Source: Phascolarctos cinereus
Taxonomy: Eukaryota; Chordata; Mammalia; Diprotodontia; Phascolarctidae
Length of the DNA stretch: 64,000 nt
Direction of reading: 5' to 3'
Assembly: GCF_002099425.1 (NCBI RefSeq)
Contig: NW_018344215.1
Span: forward strand, 1,483,001-1,547,000
A model generated the notes under the pieces. That model was given only the letters and a program-made list of their open reading frames with translations. It had not been told where the DNA came from and did not search any database. How positions within the stretch are numbered: position 1 is the stretch's first letter; each line of letters starts with the position of its first letter. Both the position numbers and the translations under genes were made by a program. Positions 52,161-63,274 of the stretch are shown piece by piece.

Positions 52161-53320
52161 CAGGGTATCTGTACAAATACATATACTTCATTGGGAATGT
52201 CCATACTAGGAGCTCCTCATATCAATGAAATTGTAGTTCCTGATCTTTCCCCACCCCACCTCCAAAAGTACCACTAGCTGCAAAGGAAATGCTGAATTTT
52301 AAAGAGACAACCACAGTCTTTTACTGACAGTAAAGAGTGATCAGGCTACATCCTAACTTCCTAACTTCAAGCATTTTTACCGTCCACACTGTCTGTAGGG
52401 TGGTCTGAGTTCATGAATTATGCAGCATGGCACAGGCTGCTTGGGCCTGGATCTCCTAAACAGATACCCAACCTCTTGCTCACATTGATTCAGAATGCCA
52501 CCACGAGACATTTCCATTTCTTCTTGATGTGGTAAGAAACCACTTAGTGGCCTAAGCCACATCTAGGTCTGTGTTCCTTTCTAGAGCCAACAATGTTGAG
52601 AAGTTGTTGGAGGATCATCCCCTGAAGTGGGAGCACAGTGTTTACATGAAGATGGAAAGATTTGAAAGCAGCATCATTTAAATGTTAGATGAGACAGAGC
52701 TCCAGCTTGGCTATGCTAAATGGGATCTGCTTTAGAACAAAAGGGGAAAGGAACACATTCCTTAAGCCAATACCCCAAACCAGGACAATTGCATGCAGGC
52801 TGTGAGCATGATGTCCTTTGATTACTGGAAACTAGGTATGTTCGTGCAGAATCTTGTGGTCAATAGTATCCATTTAAAAGGAGGAAATAGCCTTCCTTGA
52901 GGTATTAGGATTGAGCCAAGGGCCTCCACATGATTTCTGTGTTCAGCTCAGCACCATCAGTAGCAATTTGTGGTTTCACCGGGATGCTGTCACCAGACAG
53001 GATGATTGTATTGAGTATTGTGTAGAGAATTATACAGATCACAGTGACACAGATCCCACCCCTTCATGCATTAGTGGATGGTTTGTGGGAGCTTCTGTGA
53101 CCAGAGAGTCCATCACCTTGTGATGAATAATGAATGTAGAGGGATGACTTTCTGGCAGCTTAGCTTGGAAGGTCCTCAGCCGGCTGACACAAAGCCTGCT
53201 CTTGGGATCATCCTTGAAGCCTTTCCAGCTTGATAAGTCCAGACAAATCATATGTTCCACTGCTGCGCTTACTTCCAAGTCATGAGGAGGCACCTGAGGA
53301 GGGCTTAAGAACAGCACAGT
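52161..53320. other. Unassigned block with minus-strand frames, perhaps a decayed retroelement
   Basis: Minus frames at 52377-52562 (61 codons) and 53039-53317 (92 codons) show no domain I can name. One minus reading near 52855 ('MDTIDHKILHEHT') is reminiscent of the FDTVDHKIL motif of LINE reverse transcriptases, but it is too short to be firm. No SINE, L1 or L2 landmark is seen. Confidence 0.35.
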
Positions 53321-53321
53321 G

Positions 53322-53490
53322 CTCTGGAAAGATCACTGCCCCTGGAGTGAAAGGTCCTCGGCTCAAATCTTGCCTCTGGTGCTCGCTGCCTGAGTAAATC
53401 ATTGTGACTCCCTGAGAGGTTCCCTCATCTTTAAAAAAGGAGTGCGTTGGAATTGAGGTCCCTTCTGGCTCTAAATCTATTTATTCTATG
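53322..53490 (+). repeat. THER/MIR SINE, sense
   Basis: 'gagtgaaaggtcctcggctc', 'ggaattgaggtcccttctgg' and 'ctctaaatctatttattcta' are sense THER/MIR. Confidence 0.8.
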
Positions 53491-53604
53491 ACCTCAGAAA
53501 ACTGATATTAATAAACAGTTGGTTCTATTTCTTCGGAAGCATAAAAAAATGCACACATGCCCATGAGCGCATGCATCTTGGATGGCTTACGTCAAGCAGA
53601 TATT

Positions 53605-53815
53605 TGTATATAAAGCCTTTCGTGATCCTCCCTTCTACTAGCATTTTGCCTCAAAAAAATTAACCTGATGTTTATGTTGTATGTATCGTGTATAAAGGTA
53701 GTATGCCCTGGTGGGTAGAGAGGTAGCTTGGGAGGTGGAAAGACATGTGTTCAAATCTTGCCCCTTAGGCAAGTCACCTAGCCTTTCAAGGCCCCTCAGA
53801 ATCTCTCTAAAACTA
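53605..53815 (+). repeat. L2 scrap then MIR, sense
   Basis: 53605-53690 has an L2-like 'aaagcctttcgtgatcctcc'. 53695-53815 is a sense MIR ('agtatgccctggtgggtaga', 'cttaggcaagtcacctagcc'). Confidence 0.6.
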
Positions 53816-53855
53816 TCAGTTGCAGAACAAGTGCTGATCTTCATTAATAAAGCAC

Positions 53856-53902
<47 letters not shown>
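53856..53902. repeat. (TCTA)n microsatellite
   Basis: About 11-12 pure TCTA units. It is the second TATC-family array in the window. Confidence 0.95.
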
Positions 53903-53903
<1 letters not shown>

Positions 53904-53919
53904 GTTCGACTGTCTGTCT

Positions 53920-54030
53920 ATCATTCCCAGTGCTGTCACACAGCTAGTAAGTATCTGAGGCTGAATTTGAATTCAGGTCTTCCTGACTCCAGTCTGACCC
54001 GCTATCCGCTAGGTCACCTGACTGTCCCGA
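53920..54030 (-). repeat. Marsupial SINE fragment, antisense
   Basis: 'tcacacagctagtaagtatc', 'gaatttgaattcaggtcttc' and 'cgctatccgctaggtcacct' are the SINE head half, joined directly to the microsatellite. Confidence 0.8.
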
Positions 54031-54330
54031 AGTCACTTGACTGCACCTGTCATCTGCTACTTTTAGTTGTCATGATGTACTTAATGGGTCTGTCAAGGAT
54101 GGGACTTCATCCCACTCCCCATGGCTACCACCATATCTTTATCACCATCTTTCTCTTTTTACTACCCCAATTTATGTTCTTTAACTTTCCCAAAATCACT
54201 CCACCCAAGATCCAGGTCTCAGTTCACTTCCTGAATTTGTCCTTATTTGAAATAAAATCTCCCCCTGTGCCTTAGGAATTAGTGTTCGCCCCTTGACAGC
54301 ATACAGTACATTTTTATAAGAAATACAATT
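54031..54330. other. Unassigned pyrimidine-leaning DNA
   Basis: No repeat is recognised. A 102-codon frame at 53967-54275 starts within the SINE scrap and is not convincing. Confidence 0.4.
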
Positions 54331-54334
54331 TATC

Positions 54335-54540
54335 TAGGTTTGCAAAGGGCCTTTCTCACAATAAGCCTGTGTATTGTGTTTATTATTATTGCCATTTTAC
54401 AGATAGATGAGCTGAGGTTCAGAGAGGGCTAGTAATTTCCCCAGGGACACACAAACAGTGAGTGTCCGAGGTAGGGTTTGAACCCGAGTCTCTGCTCACT
54501 GTTGGCCCGGCATCCATTTGATTGATTACCCCATTCTGCC
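54335..54540 (-). repeat. MIR SINE, antisense, near full length
   Basis: 'gccattttacagatagatga', 'gctgaggttcagagagggct' and 'gtttgaacccgagtctctgc' are clear antisense MIR. Confidence 0.85.
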
Positions 54541-54801
54541 TCTTAACAAATCCGTAACTAGGCATATTTTTTACCTGGATCAAAAATATAGTGGAGTAGT
54601 TAGGGAGATGGAAAGACCATGAAGCAACTTGATGATACAGTGATCATAACTTAAGGAAGTCTGGGTTCAATTCCTGCTATGCAGTCCTGGGAAAGTAATT
54701 TAAATTCTCTAAGACCCAGTTGCCTCAACTGTAAAATGGGGTAATAATAGCACCTACCTATAAGAGTTGTTGTGAGGACCAGTGAGATAACAGCAAATCT
54801 T

Positions 54802-55681
54802 TAAAAAAATATTTTATTTTTCCCCAATTACATCTTAAAACAATTTTTTTTATATTTTTAAAAAAGTTTTAAGCTCCAAATTCTATTTTTCCCTTCCTAC
54901 TCTTTCCCCATGCTGAGACAGTAAACAATATGATATAGGTTATACTTGTGCAATTTTGGAAAACATTCTACATTAGTCATTTTGTACAAGAAGACTGAAA
55001 CAAAAAAAAAAGAAAGAAACAAGGAAGAAAGAAAGAAAGAAAAAAAAGAAAGGAAGAAAGGAAAGAAGGGAGGAAGAAAATAGTATGTTCCAGTCTGTAT
55101 TCAGACAATATCAGTTCTTTCTCTAGAGGCAGATAATATGCTTTATCAGAGTCCTTTGGGATTGTCTTGGATCATTGTCTTGCTGAGAAAAGCTAAGTCA
55201 TTCACAGTTCTTCATCAAATAATGTTGTTGCCACTGTATACAACATTCTCCTGGATCTGCTCACTTCACCTTGTATCAGTTCATGTAAGTCTTTCCAGGT
55301 TTTTGGAAATCATCCTGCTTGTCATTTCTTATAGCACAATAATATTCCATAAAAATCATATGCCACAGCTTGTTCAGTCATTCCTCAATTGATGGGCATC
55401 CCCATAATTTCCAATTCTTAGCCCACACAAAAAGAACTGCTATAAATGTTTTTTATGAGTAGATCTTTCCCCTCCCCCTTTTATTTCTTTGGGACACACA
55501 CCTAGCAGAGGTATTGCTAGATCAAAAGGTATGCACAGTTTTATAGCCTTTTGGGCATAGTTCCAAATTGCTCTCCAGAATGGTTGGATCGGTTCACAAT
55601 TCTGCCAACAGTGCATTAATGTCCCCATTTTCCCCACATCCTCTCCAACATTTATCACTTTCCTTTTTTTGTCAAACATAT
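54802..55681 (-). repeat. L1 3' end inserted into MIR, with target duplication
   Basis: Landmarks: 'gaaacaaggaagaaagaaag' (replaced 3' UTR), 'gagtcctttgggattgtctt', 'cttgttcagtcattcctcaa', 'ccaaattgctctccagaatg' and 'gtgcattaatgtccccattt'. 'gcaaatctt' occurs exactly at 54793-54801 and 55682-55690. It is 5'-truncated, like the other L1 copies. Confidence 0.92.
55003..55080. repeat. Purine (GAAA/GGAA) tract within L1
   Basis: About 75 nt of A and G with almost no pyrimidine, in the L1 3' UTR. Confidence 0.9.
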
Positions 55682-55739
55682 GCAAATCTTAAAGAGCTGC
55701 ATAAATGCTTATTATTACTGTTCTTAGTTAAAAATCACC

Positions 55740-55910
55740 TACGTAGGAAGCTATAGAGCTATGATTTGAACTGAAGTCTTTTGACACCGTATCCAATAGT
55801 CTTTCTGGTGTACCATATTGTCTTTTTACCGTGATGGAAACTGAGGCTGAGAGAGGCACCAGATGTGCCCAGGGTCATACTGCTAGCAAACAGGAGAGCT
55901 GTAAGAACAG
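55740..55910 (-). repeat. Two worn MIR pieces, antisense
   Basis: 'gagctatgatttgaactgaa' near 55756 is the MIR head part, and 'gatggaaactgaggctgaga' near 55832 is a MIR core. They are out of single-element order, so two pieces. Confidence 0.65.
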
Positions 55911-55979
55911 CTGGTGTGAAGAGCAGAATGGGCCATCCCAAAGAAGTGGGGGTAGCCTTGTTCTTGGCTCCAAAGGGAA

Positions 55980-56185
55980 GAGCAAGGTGTGGAATTATTG
56001 AAAGGCCAGTTTAGGCCTGAGGAAAGGGAACTTCCTAGCCATCAGAGCCACCTGAAAGTGGGTGGGCTCTTCTTCACTGAAGACCTTCCAGTAAAAGTTT
56101 GGATGGCCACTTGCCAGCCATGTTCATTTGGAATTCAGGTTGGACTAGACTCTGAGGTCCTTTAAAGCTCTGAGATTTTCTGTAA
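55980..56185 (+). repeat. CR1/L3 LINE 3' part, sense
   Basis: 'ccagtttaggcctgaggaaa', 'aaaagtttggatggccactt', 'ggttggactagactctgagg' and 'gagattttctgtaacctcca' are sense CR1/L3. Confidence 0.85.
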
Positions 56186-56930
56186 CCTCCATACCATAAT
56201 GGGACACCCAAGTTGGATCTTAGGAGCAAGAAATGAAGCTAAAGCAACAAGCCCAGGCTCAGAGCAAGGATCAAAGTTGGAGATGATAAGACAGGTAGAA
56301 TAAGAGTCAGGATATAGACATGCCCCTCAAGAGGGAGTGGTCCAATCATTACTCCTATGGGACGTGGTGGGAAGTGCTTTTGAATGGAGATTGTGCCACA
56401 TGACAGTAAGGATGGGAGTCTATGCATAGGTTCATTGCCTGGTGGTGTACCCTGAAATCTCTTCACCATTGGTGTGAAGCATTCTTCCTAGACCCAACAT
56501 CGGCCCTGACCCTGGGATCAAGCTCCACTGACCTGTGCTAGTTACAGTTCTTCTCTCAACAGCTTCTTCTTTGCTGACAACATTCTTAAAGGCAGCAGCT
56601 GACCTCAATGCCAAGAAACTTCCCGGATCAAAGCAGATCATTAAGATGAGTATCTGATGTTTGACTTGCCCATTAGAGGTGATGAATCACTTTCCCTGGA
56701 GCCCTAATTGAATATCCAAACTCTTCCTTCCCTGACATTTAGGATGATAACAAAATTGTAGCATCGATTCAGAAATCTACCTTGCAGGGGAATAGAACTT
56801 TTTAGAAGCAATAACAGCTAAGACCATTTGCATGCCATATATCAATATTTCAAGTTTTTCGAAAGAAAGTTTCTATGATAGGATTTTATGTTTGTCGTTG
56901 CTTCTCGAAAATCTTTGCCATATCTTTGTG
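56186..56930. other. Repeat-poor stretch
   Basis: No repeat is recognised over about 740 bp. Overlapping minus frames at 56239-56641 have no known motif. Confidence 0.45.
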
Positions 56931-56934
56931 AGTT

Positions 56935-57255
56935 AGTTAGAAGGCAAGTGGAAAGAAGGCTATATTTGGAGTCTGAGGACCCGAGTTCCTAACTCTTAAG
57001 TCATTTAACCTCTCTAGATCTCAGTTTCCTCATATGTAAAATGATGGGGTTGAGCCAAATGACCTTCCCATGGCAGTAGTATGCTCCTGTTGGGTGAACA
57101 CTGCTTCTGCAGTCAGAGAACCTGGGATCAAATGCAATCTGGAATTAACCACCTTTGTGGCCTTGGGCACATCCTAAGCCTCAGTTTATTCATCTGTAAA
57201 ATGAGGGGATTCAACTTGTAGTCTTCTAAGGCTCCTTCCAATTCCAGGTCTAGGA
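56935..57255 (+). repeat. Two sense MIR/THER copies in tandem
   Basis: The first (to about 57090) has 'ctagatctcagtttcctcat'. The second has 'gtcagagaacctgggatcaa', 'ggccttgggcacatcctaag' and 'tctaaggctccttccaattc'. Confidence 0.8.
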
Positions 57256-57264
57256 TCCCAACAT

Positions 57265-57525
57265 CAATCCAAGTCCCTTCAAAGCTCAGCCCAGGTGCCA
57301 CCTCCTACATGCAACCTTTTCTGGTTCCTGCCAGTTGTTTAGACTCTCTCCAATTACTTTGTACTTTGTATTTACTTAATTGTTGTCCTCCTCCTCCTAC
57401 CTCCCAGTAAAACAGAAGCTCTCTGGGTACAAAAACTGTTTATTTAGCATTTTTGTATTCTTAGTACTTCACACAGTATTATCTTGTATAGAGTAGATGT
57501 TTAATAAATGTTTGTTAAATTGAAT
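57265..57525 (+). repeat. L2 3' end, sense
   Basis: 'caaagctcagcccaggtgcc', 'tcctacatgcaaccttttct' and 'ggttcctgcc', then 'gaagctctctgggtacaaaa' and 'tagatgtttaataaatgttt', are a long L2 end. Confidence 0.85.
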
Positions 57526-57636
57526 GGGTTTTAATTAAATTTCAAATGAAATGAAATGCATTCTGCTTCATTTGTTGTATGCTTTCAATCTGAACACATT
57601 GTATAGTATAGGTGTTTGGTGGAATTACCAATATAA

Positions 57637-57687
<51 letters not shown>

Positions 57688-57769
57688 CTCAGTCTCCAGG
57701 ATCCAGGGAACATTAGTTCCACCATTGTAGATCTGAATTCTGGATAGGATCTCTGTGATAGACTGATTA
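57526..57769. repeat. (TG)n microsatellite with AT-rich flanks
   Basis: TG runs from about 57639 to 57685. The sequence on either side is not recognised. Confidence 0.85.
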
Positions 57770-57845
57770 GATAATCAATGAGAAAACCCCAAATGAGGTC
57801 ATGAGGAGTTGGACATGACTGAAATGACTGCACAATGATGACAAA
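57770..57845 (+). repeat. RTE-type SINE tail alone
   Basis: 'agaaaaccccaaatgaggtc', 'atgaggagttggacatgact' and 'gaaatgactgcacaatgatg' are the 3' tail of the tailed SINE, without the tRNA-like head. Confidence 0.85.
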
Positions 57846-58210
57846 ATGGCTCAACACATCAATTGCGATGGACACTCCTCAAAGGACCACTGAAGTCAAA
57901 GGTCACACTCACATAACTTCTGTTTCAAGATCTTGGCATGAACACCTGCTCTGCTGTGAGGGGGATCAAGCCTCATTGACTCTTTCTCATTAGCCTCATG
58001 CAGGTCATATTTCCTGCTCGGTAATAATTTGGGGAACAGCTGTGAAAAATCAGAAATATTGCTAAAGATCTCACAAACTCCCAACACTAGATGGCATGGC
58101 AGAGTCATCTGTCTAATCTTCTGGGAAAGTGAAGAGTCAGCCATCCAAAATGATGGACTGGAAACATTGCATAAAGCAGTACCAGGTCTTTCTTTGGAAG
58201 CAGACCATTC
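57846..58210. other. Unassigned DNA
   Basis: No repeat is recognised. Two opposing short frames (57896-58144 minus, 58029-58214 plus) overlap and have no motif. Confidence 0.4.
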
Positions 58211-58214
58211 CTAG

Positions 58215-58405
58215 GGTAGGAAGCATAACACAGTGAAAATATCACTGACTATGGAGTCAGAGAATCTAAGTTTGAATCCCATACCTGCTTATTATCTGCG
58301 TGTCCTTGGGCAAGTCACTTAACATTCTTACGCCTTCATTTATCATGTGGAAAATGAGAAGAAGGCATTGTCTTTTCCAATTCTAAATCAGTAACTCTCT
58401 AATCC
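58215..58405 (+). repeat. MIR SINE, sense
   Basis: 'ctatggagtcagagaatcta' and 'gtccttgggcaagtcactta' are sense MIR. Confidence 0.8.
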
Positions 58406-58509
58406 TATCTTTATGATCTTTGACATAACCTCAGAGGTGATGATATGCTAGGATGGACACCAATTCCAAAATCCCTAACACTACGATTTTTACATCATGT
58501 ATACAGAAA

Positions 58510-58690
58510 GAAGCCTCATCTAATCAGAGATCTAATCCAACCCCCATTTCTACAGATGAGGAAATTGAGACCCATGGAGGAAAAGTAACTTGCCCAAGGC
58601 CATGCAGATAGTAAGAATTAGAGCTGGAATTTGAACTCAGGTCCCCTAACTTTTGATCCTGTACTCTTTCCAGTACAGCATTCTGCCTAG
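58510..58690 (-). repeat. MIR SINE, antisense
   Basis: 'ctacagatgaggaaattgag', 'aagtaacttgcccaaggcca', 'gaatttgaactcaggtcccc' and 'ccagtacagcattctgccta' are clear antisense MIR. Confidence 0.88.
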
Positions 58691-58980
58691 AGGCAGTTAG
58701 ATGGCCTAGTAGCTTATCATGCTAGGTGGGCATTCAGAGAGAGGGAGTGCAAATCTAGCCTCAAACTCAGAGGCCACTGCCAGTGCGTGGCAGTGGACAG
58801 TGTGTGAGGATTGGAATCAGAGGCCTGTATTTTAATATTAACTCAGGTACTTACTACTTGTGGAAACTTGGGTAACTCACCTAATCTCACTAGGCTTCAA
58901 TGTCCCCATCTGTAAAATGAGGGGCTTGGACCAAATAATCCCTAAACACCCTTTTAGTTTTGAATCAATAAGCCTACGAT
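58691..58980 (+). repeat. SINE head joined to THER/MIR, sense
   Basis: 58691-58770 is a worn marsupial SINE head ('gaggcagttagatggcctag', 'gtgcaaatctagcctcaaac'). 58795-58980 is sense THER/MIR ('ggattggaatcagaggcctg', 'cccatctgtaaaatgagggg'). Confidence 0.7.
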
Positions 58981-59283
58981 ACTCCCGAAGTTTGCAGTGT
59001 CTTTGGGAGAAATGACATGTACAATAGTCAAAACAAATTATACACAAAATAGTTTGGAGGGAGGATTAGCCACTAAAAGTACCAAGAGGTACATTAATTT
59101 CTAAGAACTACATGGTTTTTAGCAGCATTTCAGCATTCTGCTCAGATCACAGGGCGAGAAGAGGATTACAAATGAGCCACTTGGCAGTTTTTGTCCATTT
59201 CTTAAGTCACTTTTCATATCTACACATGTATGTGCTTGTACACGTGTGTGTGTATGTACATGTGTATATGTATATATACATAT
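58981..59283. other. Unassigned DNA with a TG/TA-rich patch
   Basis: 59238-59283 is alternating purine-pyrimidine ('cacgtgtgtgtgtatgtaca'). The rest is not recognised. Confidence 0.5.
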
Positions 59284-59284
59284 C

Positions 59285-59405
59285 CTTGACTATCCTCATC
59301 TATAAAATGGGGATAATAATAGCACTTACCTCCTAGAATTGTTGTGAGGATCAAATGAGGTAATATTTATAAAGCACTTAGCATCTGGTAGGTGCTAATA
59401 AATAC
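59285..59405 (+). repeat. MIR 3' half, sense
   Basis: 'ctataaaatggggataataa', 'tagcacttacctcctagaat' and 'tgttgtgaggatcaaatgag' are the sense MIR 3' half, well preserved. Confidence 0.85.
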
Positions 59406-59479
59406 TTATTCCTTCTTTCCTTGTCCTTGTATATCCAAAGTATTTGTAGATCATGCATAGACCTTTGTTTTTAATCTCA

Positions 59480-59735
59480 AAAAATAGTAATAGCTAGAAT
59501 TTATTTAGCCCTTTAAGGCTTGCAAATATTTTACAGATATTATCTTAATTGATCCTCACAATAACTTTCACAGGTGGATGCTGTTATTATATTCATTTTA
59601 TAGATGAGGAAATGGAGGCTAAGTAAGGTTGAATAATTTGCTAAGGGTTACATAGTTAATTAGTGTCTGAGGCGGGGTTTGAACTCAGGCCTGCCTAACA
59701 CTTGATCCACTGTACCACCTACTTTCCTTAATTAT
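59480..59735 (-). repeat. MIR SINE, antisense, near full length
   Basis: 'cacaataactttcacaggtg', 'tatagatgaggaaatggagg', 'gtttgaactcaggcctgcct' and 'gatccactgtaccacctact' are one of the fullest antisense MIR copies. Confidence 0.9.
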
Positions 59736-60045
59736 ACAAGGTCAATATAATTGTTAACATGCTTATGCTAGAAGCCTGTTCTGAGGACAATTGCTCTACA
59801 GAAATATGTGGCTATTTCTTCCCATGGCAATCTCTTCAGAACTTAAAAGTTTGGAATTTCAACACAGCTAACTTTTTACTAACTCATTCAGGTTTTCTAA
59901 GCCACAGGAGTGTCCAATTCATCTTAAAATGTGTCACTGTCATCCATCTGCAACATTTTATCAACACTACATAACTTGCATGTCCTGAGAAAGGGGTATT
60001 TCACAGAATCATAGGATCATAGATTTGCAGAAGTTCAATGTGGGA
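59736..60045. other. Unassigned DNA
   Basis: No repeat is recognised until a THER-like 'cagaatcataggatcataga' near 60003. Confidence 0.4.
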
Positions 60046-60049
60046 AGAA

Positions 60050-60480
60050 AAGTCAGCGTCTAGCTGTCAAACGCACATCTGAACAGGAATTCCCTCTACA
60101 AAATCATCAATGAGCAATCGTCCAGCCTCTTCTTGAAGACCATCAGTGATAAGGAACAAGCTACCAGTGAAGGCAGCCCATTCCATTGTTGGACAGATCT
60201 AATCATGCATAAGTTTTCTTAAAACATTACTTATAGAGGGCCACAATATGCCTCTTTGTAACTTCTACCCATTCTTTCCCCTTGGGCCACACAGAATGAA
60301 TCTAAATCCCTTTTCCATGTCCTTCAGACACTCCCAGACTGATGACACTGTCCCATGTCTACTAAAACTTTTCTTCCCCCATTCCTTCCGCTTGTACTCA
60401 TGTGGTATGAGATGGTTGGCTGGCCATTCTCCAAAGTGTCAGCACTTTCTAAGATATAGTGCACTAAACGGAAACTTTTC
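60050..60480 (-). repeat. CR1/L3 LINE 3' part, antisense
   Basis: 'gcagcccattccattgttgg', 'acagatctaatcatgcataa', 'tgtaacttctacccattctt' and 'gatgacactgtcccatgtct' are antisense CR1/L3. It diverges toward 60480. Confidence 0.75.
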
Positions 60481-61025
60481 CCATGAAAATCCTTTCTGAT
60501 CTCAGGTAAAAAAATAGTTTAAAGCTCCTAATTGAGACCTGATGTTGGAAACTTTAACAATATGCTCCATGACTGAAGTATTAATGAGTGCTCTTGGAGG
60601 GCAAACAACCTCTAATTTTTGTTTGTTATTCCCTTTGGAATCCTCATTTGACCTTTGACAACTCCTTGTGTCCCAGGTCCATTTCACACCATTCCCACTC
60701 TCTCCTGCCTTCCCTCCCTCCTGATCCCATTCTACCCCACTCTTCCTCTACCCTGATTTATCCTAGTAGAAAGCCATCTGTCCCCAGAAGGCATGGATAC
60801 ACTTTGGAGCATTAACCTGTTGAAGACTCACCTTCTGCCTTCACCTTCACAGCAGGAAAAACTGGGTCAATTTTTTCATCCATCATGCCATGGTATCATC
60901 TCTTTACTTCTCATTCTTTGGAATTCTTGCCATCTACTAAGATTACCTTCTTCAAATGATCTTTATTCCTGTCTGTTTTGGTCTCTACAATGTTCCATTT
61001 TTTCCATTATTTCAGGCAGGCAAAT
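60481..61025. other. Unassigned pyrimidine-leaning DNA
   Basis: No landmark of a known family is seen. It may be an L2 interior by composition only. Confidence 0.4.
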
Positions 61026-61029
61026 GGAA

Positions 61030-61170
61030 TTAGTGGCATAGAATAAAGAAGATGAACTTGAATCTTACCTCAGATGCTTACTAGCTATGTGATTCTGTTT
61101 CCTCCTCTGTAAAAATGAGGAAGCTGTTCTTAACGGGCTCTAAGATCTCTTCCAGCTATAAACCTATAAT
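61030..61170 (+). repeat. SINE/MIR fragment, sense
   Basis: 'cttgaatcttacctcagatg', 'cttactagctatgtgattct' and a THER-like end 'ctctaagatctcttccagct' are present. The 'gggcaagtcacttaacc' part is deleted. Confidence 0.7.
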
Positions 61171-61419
61171 CTTTCTTCTTACAATATTTGTGAGTGTTCT
61201 CCCCAATCACGATGATTGTTGCTGCTATCCACATTTAGCATTTTCCATTTTCCAATGTGACTTCAGTCTGTGGCTCACATTCTGTCCCTTCAGTCTGCTC
61301 AGTGCCACTGGTGTTGGTAACTTTTTCAACTGCGTTTACTGTCTCTCTGAAGCTTTTCCATTTCCCTCATAGTTCCTTGGTCTCTTGGACTTTGTTTGCT
61401 GTACTTCATTTTATAGGAT

Positions 61420-61570
61420 CATGGAATCATTGAGGTACAGCTAGAAAGAATCTTAGAGACCATCATTTGAAAGATAAGTGACTATTCAAAGCCAGGAAAA
61501 GTGATTGTTATAGTGCTAGTATTTTAACTAATATTATCTGGTGCAAATCTAGCTCTCTTTCCAACAGACA
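61420..61570 (-). repeat. Worn THER/MIR, antisense
   Basis: 'aggatcatggaatcattgag', 'gaatcttagagaccatcatt' and 'gcaaatctagctctctttcc' are antisense THER/MIR with internal loss. Confidence 0.6.
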
Positions 61571-61734
61571 ATGTTGCCCCAAAGTAGTCACAAACAGATT
61601 GTAGCCTTTAACTTATCTCTTTTCCACTTCTTTATGCTCAATCTCCTACTTTCCCACTGCATCCACTAATTCTCCCCTCAACCATCTCCTTCAGCCACTG
61701 ACACCATTCACATCACTTAGATCATAATCACACA

Positions 61735-62170
61735 ATCTCAGAACTTGGAGAAAACTCAGAGGTCCAACCAATACCTTGAAGAGAATTCCCTTTATGACAC
61801 TTAACAAATGGTCATCCAGTTTTCAGCCAAATATACCCAGTGATAAAACAAACAAACAAACAAACAAACAAACATTGCCATGAGCAGCTGGCCATCTCAC
61901 TTTATGAAATTTTCCTTTACATCAAGTTGAAATCTGCCTCTGAAATTGCCACTAATTGCTTCAGGTTCTGCTCTCTGAGGCCAAGCAGAAGAAGCTTAAT
62001 CTTTCTTTTACATGACAGTCCTTCAACTACTTGAGGACAAATGGAAAAATAATCATTTGCTTGTTCATCCCCACTAAGCCTTTTCTTCTCCAGACCTCTT
62101 GTTCACCATGGACACTTCCATTTTATCCCTTCCAGTTCTTCACTGTTCTTCCACTAAGCCTACCCTGAAA
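61735..62170 (-). repeat. CR1/L3 LINE 3' part, antisense
   Basis: 'aatggtcatccagttttcag', 'tcactttatgaaattttcct', 'gcttcaggttctgctctctg' and 'catgacagtccttcaactac' are antisense CR1/L3. An AAAC microsatellite (about 61848-61874) sits inside. Confidence 0.75.
61848..61874. repeat. (AAAC)n microsatellite
   Basis: Six to seven AAAC units inside the CR1/L3 remnant. Confidence 0.9.
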
Positions 62171-62871
62171 ATCCCCAGAGATCAATCGCCATTACAGTCT
62201 TCTGACTCCATTCCTATTCTCATGCTGATGAAAATGGCCAAAACCAAAGAGCCTTGGCCTATACCTGGTTCACTTGCATTCAGCAAGACAGGAAACCCTT
62301 GAATATACAAGGAAAGGAAATATACGATACCTGGCTCAGGATCAGGTGTGAGCAGGATTGTGGATGAATTGTTACTTACAATGATACTGGCATAAGAAGG
62401 GTCAATATTCTTTCAGGAAAGGAAAACCCATCAATGTCCTTCCCTTATCTCTTCAGTTTCACCAAAGGGCATAGTGTCAAAATTTTCACGTTAAAATAAG
62501 AAGGAAAAATTGTTTGTTAAGTCACAGAAAAGCTCATTTTAAAGCACCTTATTAGAGATCCAGGATATTTGCATGGAAAAGATAAAAAAAATCAGGTGCT
62601 CCCAAGTGGGAGGAAAGTGAGGGGGATTGCTTCATTGTTAACTGGCAAAATGAAAGAGGCAGGAAGAGAAGAAGCATTGTCAAAAATGGAAAGATTGGCC
62701 TTGCAGGAAACAGAGGAAATCAGAAGTCAGAGCTCAAATGCAAAAATGGATGTGAAGATGGTCCTCTAAAGGACTCTAAATTAAATAGATGATGTTTGGA
62801 AAGGCATAAAGCCTGCTAGAAATGATTGAATCATGAGTTGACCTAGTGCAGAAGGTGTGCTCAAGGATGAC
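62171..62871. other. Unassigned DNA
   Basis: No repeat family is recognised over about 700 bp. The 66-codon plus frame at 62569-62769 is charged but has no domain. Confidence 0.45.
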
Positions 62872-62885
62872 AGAGAGAGAGACAG

Positions 62886-62966
<81 letters not shown>
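62872..62966. repeat. (GA)n microsatellite
   Basis: About 95 nt of GA with three CA/AA interruptions at the left and a GC-containing right edge. The RERE-type and LSLS-type frames across it are artefacts. Confidence 0.97.
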
Positions 62967-62967
<1 letters not shown>

Positions 62968-63255
62968 CAGAGGCAGAACAAGCTGTTGGTCTCTTTAAAT
63001 GCCTTGCAATTCTGCACTTATCACTCTGCTTTGAAAGGACCAGGTAGCACAATGCTGAGCACACTGGGTGCTTAGGAGGTTCTAATATGTTGTCATAATC
63101 CAAGGTTTCAAAACTTTAATGTATTCAGGATCTCATCCATGTGGGTCTTCCATCCATTTGTGTCCACATGTCCACATATCACCTAATTCACATATGTTCA
63201 CTAGTCCACATATCATCCTGTGGAACTCTTTCCTCCTCCATGTCATGGAGGTCAG
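62967..63255. other. Unassigned DNA
   Basis: No repeat is recognised between the GA tract and the next SINE. Confidence 0.45.
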
Positions 63256-63274
63256 CTCTAGCAGTTATTTTTTT

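Larger units (their letters stand above)
54570..55730 (+). repeat. MIR/THER SINE, sense, split by an L1
   Basis: The MIR runs to 54801 ('aaaatggggtaataatagca', 'aagagttgttgtgaggacca', 'cagtgagataacagcaaatc'). It resumes at 55682 ('gcaaatcttaaagagctgca', 'taaatgcttattattactgt'). Confidence 0.85.

Noticed and set aside
62781-63103. Arg/Glu and Leu/Ser repeat frames on both strands
   Set aside because: They are readings of the GA microsatellite.
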